Shown piece after piece: positions 28,678 through 32,839 of a stretch of 32,839 nt of DNA (position 1 is the first letter of the stretch; each line of letters starts with the position of its first letter). The notes under the pieces were generated by a model. The model did no database searches and was not told the DNA's origin. It was given only the letters and a program-made list of their open reading frames with translations. A program made the position numbers and the translations under genes. Source of the DNA: Chloroflexota bacterium (GTDB lineage Bacteria > Chloroflexota > Anaerolineae > DSLN01); contig CADDZL010000008.1 in the NCBI GenBank assembly GCA_902812335.1, positions 1 through 32,839 on the forward strand, in the 5' to 3' direction.

Positions 28678-30801
28678 ATGGAGACAGTTCGTAAGCCTGT
28701 CTGGTCGGTTCCCATCGTGATCGCGGGGCTCATCCTGGCTGGCGTCCTGATTGCGATTGGCTCGTCACCGGTGCAGCCAGCGGAGCCGGCCGCTGCTGCC
28801 CATCAGCCGTCAGCACCTGACGGTGATGCGCCTGACTGCGGCTTGCTGGACAGACCCGAAATCGCTTCGACCATGCTGGGGCTGGAGCGGAAACTGATGG
28901 CACTATGTGGGCGCCTGGGGAAGCAGCCACCCGCGCCCCCCAGTCCCGCTGGCCGGCTTCCATTCGCCCCACTCGCCCCACTGGGCACGGACGTGCAGGA
29001 GAACAACTACCTTCTTGACCCCTACCCACACTACCACCAGGACGAGAGCGACCTGGCCGTAAACGCCAACACTATCTGCTCCAACTACAATGACTCGGGC
29101 ACTTACGCCACGAATACGACCTTCATGGGCTTCAGCGTCTCCACCGACGGCGGCGCGAGCTTCAGCGACCGCAGCCGTGTCAGTCCGCTGGCCTCATCCT
29201 TCGGCGACCCGGGCATGATCTACCGCCAGGCTGACGGTTTCTTCTACGCCTCCTCCCTCGGCAACCCGGGCGGCTTATTCTTATACAAGTCCACCGACAA
29301 CTGCCAGACGTTCAGCGCGCCCACCACCATCCACAGTGGCATCAATGACGACAAACCTATGATGCGCGTAGACAACAACGTCTCCAGCCCTTTCTACGGT
29401 CGCATGTACGTGTGCTTCACTAACTTCAACATCGGCGGCTTCCCCATTCAGGTAACCTGGTCATCCAACGGCGGCACAACTTGGTCCGCACCGGTCACGG
29501 CCAGCACAGGCAATAACGTGCAAGGCTGCTGGCCGGGAGTGGCTCCCAATGGGGATGTGTACGTCGTCTACATCCAGGGCTACACCACCGGCATCAACAA
29601 TATCCAGATGGCTCGCTCAACCAACGGCGGCGCCAGCTTCTTCGCAACCGCGAACGTCGCCACCGACATCACCGAGCCAGGTGTCAGTGTGTTTTGCTAC
29701 AACAGCTTCCGCCCGACCATGAACGGCGACATCCGTACCTGGGCCATGCCCCAGGTGGCCATCGCGCCCAGTGGCCGGATCCATGTGACCTACACACGCA
29801 AGGACGGCAGCGACCGGGGCAATATCTACTACCAATACTCGGACACCAGCGGCATGAGCTGGAGCGCACCGGTGCGTATTAACGACGACAGCACCACCAA
29901 CGACCAGTGGTTCTCGACCATTGCAGTGAATGCCAATGGCACGGTGGTGATCTCGTGGTACGATCGGCGTGAGGACCCCGGCAATATGCTGTTCAGGCGC
30001 TATGCCGCGCTCTCTTATGACAACGGCAACACCTGGCAGCCCAATGTGGCGGTGGGCGACATTCTCTCACCCGTGCCACCGCTCAACCCGAACTTCGACC
30101 CCTACGTGCTTGACTGCTACATGGGCGACTACGACGCGGTCGCCATAGATGCCAACAACGCCTACATTCAGTGGAGCGATAACCGCAATCTGGAGAACGA
30201 CATCCAGCAACCCGACATGTTTATGGACCGCATTGTCGTGGCTCTCACGCCAACGCCGACCCAGACCGCTACACCTACGAACACACCTACACCAACCCAC
30301 ACGCCCACGCGCACCCCGGGCGTATCCCTTGTCAAAGTTAACAACCCCTTTGGGACCGTCCAACCCGGCGGACGGATCACATACACTATCAGCTACAGCA
30401 ACATCGGTGACCTGGCCCTCAGCGGCATTGTCATCACGGACACGGTCCCCTGGAACACAGTCCTGGATCAAAGCTCCATCAACCCGCCAGCCATCGTCGT
30501 CGCTGGTACCCCACCGACGATTCTGTGGTCAACACTGCCGACGTTAGCGCCAGGAGCGAGCAACCGGGTAGCCTTCTCTGTCGCGCTTCCGACCCTGACG
30601 CCAACGCCTGGGCCGAGCCCCACGGGCACGCAGCCTCCGACACGGACGCCAACGCCGACACCTTTAGCCGGCTGCCCTCGTGACGTTCAGGTCTGCAACG
30701 TCGCCTGGATCGACACGGACCTGACGAACTGGCAGCCCAGCAATCCGGCTTTCAATCCGTCCTATCGGCTCTACCTGCCGCTTATCTTCAAGAATCCGTG
30801 A
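28678..30801 (+). CDS. Secreted/membrane-anchored Asp-box (BNR, sialidase-like) protein with a DUF11-type domain
   Basis: A 707-residue extracytoplasmic protein. A hydrophobic segment (10-28) serves as signal or anchor. From about 110 to 520 lie repeated Asp-box-like units (STDGGASFS, STDNCQTFS, SSNGGTTWS, STNGGASF, DNGNTWQ), typical of a six-bladed propeller as in sialidases. A Thr-Pro linker (TPTPTQTATPTNTPTPTHTP) leads to a DUF11-like beta domain (VSLVKVNNPFGTVQPGGRITYTISYSN), then a second TP linker and the ending YRLYLPLIFKNP. Such endings recur in Chloroflexota secreted proteins and may be an anchoring or export signal. The ATG at 28678 has GGAGG upstream; an earlier ATG at 28582 lies before the promoter. 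Catalytic residues of a sialidase were not identified. Confidence 0.88.
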   Translation: METVRKPVWSVPIVIAGLILAGVLIAIGSSPVQPAEPAAAAHQPSAPDGDAPDCGLLDRPEIASTMLGLERKLMALCGRLGKQPPAPPSPAGRLPFAPLAPLGTDVQENNYLLDPYPHYHQDESDLAVNANTICSNYNDSGTYATNTTFMGFSVSTDGGASFSDRSRVSPLASSFGDPGMIYRQADGFFYASSLGNPGGLFLYKSTDNCQTFSAPTTIHSGINDDKPMMRVDNNVSSPFYGRMYVCFTNFNIGGFPIQVTWSSNGGTTWSAPVTASTGNNVQGCWPGVAPNGDVYVVYIQGYTTGINNIQMARSTNGGASFFATANVATDITEPGVSVFCYNSFRPTMNGDIRTWAMPQVAIAPSGRIHVTYTRKDGSDRGNIYYQYSDTSGMSWSAPVRINDDSTTNDQWFSTIAVNANGTVVISWYDRREDPGNMLFRRYAALSYDNGNTWQPNVAVGDILSPVPPLNPNFDPYVLDCYMGDYDAVAIDANNAYIQWSDNRNLENDIQQPDMFMDRIVVALTPTPTQTATPTNTPTPTHTPTRTPGVSLVKVNNPFGTVQPGGRITYTISYSNIGDLALSGIVITDTVPWNTVLDQSSINPPAIVVAGTPPTILWSTLPTLAPGASNRVAFSVALPTLTPTPGPSPTGTQPPTRTPTPTPLAGCPRDVQVCNVAWIDTDLTNWQPSNPAFNPSYRLYLPLIFKNP

Positions 30802-30848
30802 GGCCAATGACTGACCCTCGCCCGCGTGTAGGCGGCAGGGCCACTCTA

Positions 30849-32201
30849 TCAAACCAAGGGAGACACAATGAACATCGGGACCGCCGAGCCACTGCCGGCC
30901 GAGACGTTGAGCATAGCCCCCGTGCCCAGCCGCACGCCGCAGCCCTCGACCAGCCCGCCACCGTACAGGTATGGATTCAGGTCCAGCAGCCGCTTGCTGA
31001 TGTCGATCCGGCCATCCTCGAAGGTCGGGTAATCCTCGCCGGGTGCGTCCACGCGCTCCTGCACGACGGTCGAGGTGCTCAGCGCCGCCATGACCGCCTG
31101 CTCCCACGCGCTTGCCTCTGTTTCCCAGCCGATGATAACGCCCCGACCGCCGTAGTCATCGTTTGGCTTGAGCACCAGCCGCTCGCGTGCGGTTAGCGCA
31201 AACGGCAACAGGTCAATCCGTCGGCCACGGTAGGTAGTGTAGCCCTCGCGCAGCCGGCGCGTCCACGGAATGCAACGGGCGATGGCCGCCTGCTGCTCCA
31301 GCGTGAACCAATCCCGATTGGCTTCATCGCTGAGCACAGCCATTATGCTCTTCTTGAAGAGCAGCTTCATCCGGAACGAGTTGACCACACAGGCGGCGCG
31401 CTCAGCCACCGCCCGGATCAGGGGGTGATTCAATCCGCCGCGCGCGATCAACTCGCTCGTCACCACCCGCCGGTAGACCAGGTCCACCGGCGCGCCCGCC
31501 GCCCACAGCCGGCCATGGCGCAGCTCCAATTCAGCGGGGTCGGCGATGACCGCCGGCACACCCGCTCGCCCGAAACTCTCCTGGAAGAGCAGAAACTCGT
31601 TATAAGTGGGCACATCGCGCCAGTCCACGATGGCGATGCGTGGAATGCCCTGACCGCCCCACGCCTGCCAGGTCATTAAGAGCGCATCAAGGACCCGTGT
31701 ACTTACCGGCAGCGCCTGCACATCGTAGCGGCGGCGAAACAGGCGCATGATCGGCAGGTCAAGGAAGACCTCAGCCAACGCATCGCCGAAGCCCAACCCA
31801 CCGGGGCTCTCGGCATTGTATTCGATGAAGCGGAGTTGGGCCCGCGCCGGGTTAAAGAAGGCGTCCAGCCGCGACAGACCGTCAGGTGAGGGAAAACCAG
31901 GGTCGAGCCGTAGCAGGTAATCCTCTTCGGCGGTCAGGTCCATCTGTGCTCGCAGCCGCGACTCGGCCATCATGATGTCAAAGGCGCGCGCCAGCGCCCC
32001 GGCTACGAGCCCAGCCTCGCGCCGGACATGACCATAGCCCTCCGGCGTGATGAAGTAAGGTCGCAACACCGTGCATAGGGGGCGGCCGCCAAAGGTCAGG
32101 CGGCGGACGCGGACCTGGGCCTGAAGCTGAGCCCAACTGTCCTCGGCCAGTCGGCCGGTGCACAGGTCGTGGTAATCGTGGATGATCGTTAATGGGTCCA
32201 T
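30849..32201 (-). CDS. ATP-grasp-like protein (circularly permuted type, function unknown)
   Basis: A 450-residue cytoplasmic protein. The motifs FIEYNAESPGGLGFGD (near 125-140), LVLKPNDDYGGRGVIIGWE (near 345-363) and VVQERVDAPG resemble the nucleotide- and metal-binding parts of circularly permuted ATP-grasp and glutathionylspermidine synthase-like ligases. The C-terminus has GGGLVEGCGVRLGTGAMLNVSAGSG. Such enzymes join a carboxylate to an amine using ATP. The ATG at 32201 is used; a GTG at 32216 is also possible. It lies 65 bases after a secreted-protein gene on the same strand and converges on the Asp-box gene. The substrate is unknown. Confidence 0.72.
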   Translation of the reverse strand: MDPLTIIHDYHDLCTGRLAEDSWAQLQAQVRVRRLTFGGRPLCTVLRPYFITPEGYGHVRREAGLVAGALARAFDIMMAESRLRAQMDLTAEEDYLLRLDPGFPSPDGLSRLDAFFNPARAQLRFIEYNAESPGGLGFGDALAEVFLDLPIMRLFRRRYDVQALPVSTRVLDALLMTWQAWGGQGIPRIAIVDWRDVPTYNEFLLFQESFGRAGVPAVIADPAELELRHGRLWAAGAPVDLVYRRVVTSELIARGGLNHPLIRAVAERAACVVNSFRMKLLFKKSIMAVLSDEANRDWFTLEQQAAIARCIPWTRRLREGYTTYRGRRIDLLPFALTARERLVLKPNDDYGGRGVIIGWETEASAWEQAVMAALSTSTVVQERVDAPGEDYPTFEDGRIDISKRLLDLNPYLYGGGLVEGCGVRLGTGAMLNVSAGSGSAVPMFIVSPLV

Positions 32202-32266
32202 TCCGGTCCCATTCACAACCTCAGGCGATCTGCTGCATCCGTCCGGCCTGCCCCGGCTATTGCCGC

Positions 32267-32839
32267 TCAGGGCGCATGGGTTGGACGCGGGGTATGCGTG
32301 GGCTTCGGCGTCTTGGTCGGCTTTGGGGTATGGCTGGGTTCGGCTGTGGTCACCTCATTGGCCTCTCCATGGGACTGGTAGTTTCCGCCCGTGAGATAGC
32401 CTGAGACAGATAGAACCACGTTGCCCCCCGCATCTCGTATCACGATTTGGATAAAGTCGCCCGTGCCCGGCTCACTGGCATCGGTGAAGGTCCACTCGGC
32501 AGTAGCCCCCGACACACTATCATAGCGTCCCGTGCCGGCACCCCGATAGGTGTCAAACGACGCGTCCGGTGGGTTGGGTATGATCCCAGGATCGTCGGTG
32601 CAGGCAGCTTCGGTGAGCCTCTCCAGATGGAACTTCTCCCCCTGCCCCCAATTCACTTCGAGGTGATTGGGCTCCTGGCTGGCATCGCAGTGCAGCTCGA
32701 AGCCAAATGTCACACGCCCACTAGCGGTGGCAATATTGCCACCGCCGGTGATGCGAGCACCCAGCGTCTGGGTGATGCCGGGCGTAGGCGTCTGCACCGG
32801 CGTAGACGTCTCGGTCGGTGTCGGCGTTTCGGTGGGTGT
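32267..32839 (-). CDS. Secreted protein fragment with Thr-Pro linkers (5' end outside window)
   Basis: The frame is open to the right edge. The 190 visible residues start with a Thr/Pro/Glu linker (TPTETPTPTETSTP), then a beta-rich domain beginning ARITGGGNIATASGRVTFGFELHCD and ending VVLSVSGYLTGGNYQSHG, then a tail of PTKTPKPTHTPRPTHAP. The GGG-N-I...TFGFE pattern resembles a small domain seen in large secreted Chloroflexota and Actinobacteria proteins (post-COAP-1-like), but this is only recalled similarity. The C-terminal linker ends the protein with no sorting motif. It is probably an extracellular adhesin or cell-surface protein. Confidence 0.75.
   Translation of the reverse strand, partial: TPTETPTPTETSTPVQTPTPGITQTLGARITGGGNIATASGRVTFGFELHCDASQEPNHLEVNWGQGEKFHLERLTEAACTDDPGIIPNPPDASFDTYRGAGTGRYDSVSGATAEWTFTDASEPGTGDFIQIVIRDAGGNVVLSVSGYLTGGNYQSHGEANEVTTAEPSHTPKPTKTPKPTHTPRPTHAP

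Noticed and set aside
30240-30330. Tandem repeat-like DNA resembling an array
   Set aside because: It encodes a Thr-Pro linker in the Asp-box protein; there are no spacers, so it is not CRISPR.
30802-30848. Possible terminator hairpin between the convergent Asp-box and ATP-grasp genes
   Set aside because: Only short, interrupted pairing (CCCT..GCC with GGC..AGGG) and no T-run.

Overview
The window reads as chromosomal DNA of a Chloroflexota bacterium (Anaerolineae-like). This is an inference from three traits: high GC, secreted proteins with Thr-Pro linkers and a C-terminal YLPLIFKN-type ending, and many short palindromic repeats scattered between and inside genes. No RNA genes or CRISPR arrays were seen.

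Positions 1-20527 hold one dense minus-strand array of 21 genes, many joined by ATGA-type overlaps or gaps under 100 bases, read from right to left. It starts with benzoyl-CoA ring-reduction genes: an oah-like ring hydrolase, a frameshifted dch-like dienoyl-CoA hydratase, and four subunits of an ATP-dependent benzoyl-CoA reductase in the order bcrC-bcrB-bcrA-bcrD. A small cysteine-rich protein follows, then indolepyruvate:ferredoxin oxidoreductase (iorA, iorB) and a three-subunit molybdenum hydroxylase. Next come a HisC-type aminotransferase, a VOC (epimerase-like) protein, a family III CoA-transferase, an acyl-CoA dehydrogenase, a MaoC hydratase, two SDR dehydrogenases and a thiolase. The array ends with a B12-dependent acyl-CoA mutase that runs off the left edge and has its cobalamin domain at the N-terminus.

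Taken together, this looks like a route for an aromatic amino acid or indoleacetate-like compound: transamination, oxidative decarboxylation, molybdenum hydroxylation, CoA transfer, carbon-skeleton mutation and beta-oxidation to an aroyl-CoA, then ring reduction. It resembles the iaa (anaerobic indoleacetate) logic of Aromatoleum joined to a Thauera-type bcr set. The substrate is inferred, not shown.

Positions 20528-23724 hold control elements: a palindrome and a terminator, paaX with its promoter and two operator-like repeats, an Rrf2 regulator with three cysteines, and two Crp/Fnr regulators. The set suggests control by an aromatic CoA-ester together with oxygen or redox state.

Positions 23774-28455 form a second minus-strand operon: trpB2, tryptophan 2,3-dioxygenase, an amidohydrolase, a tyrosine recombinase and a lipoprotein cytochrome c. 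A divergent promoter region separates it from a plus-strand secreted Asp-box (BNR) protein (28678-30801). The right edge holds a minus-strand ATP-grasp-like protein and the C-terminal part of another secreted protein.

The least expected structure is a set of short palindromic elements inserted in frame. They are translated as extra loops in at least four enzymes and as C-terminal tails in four more places.
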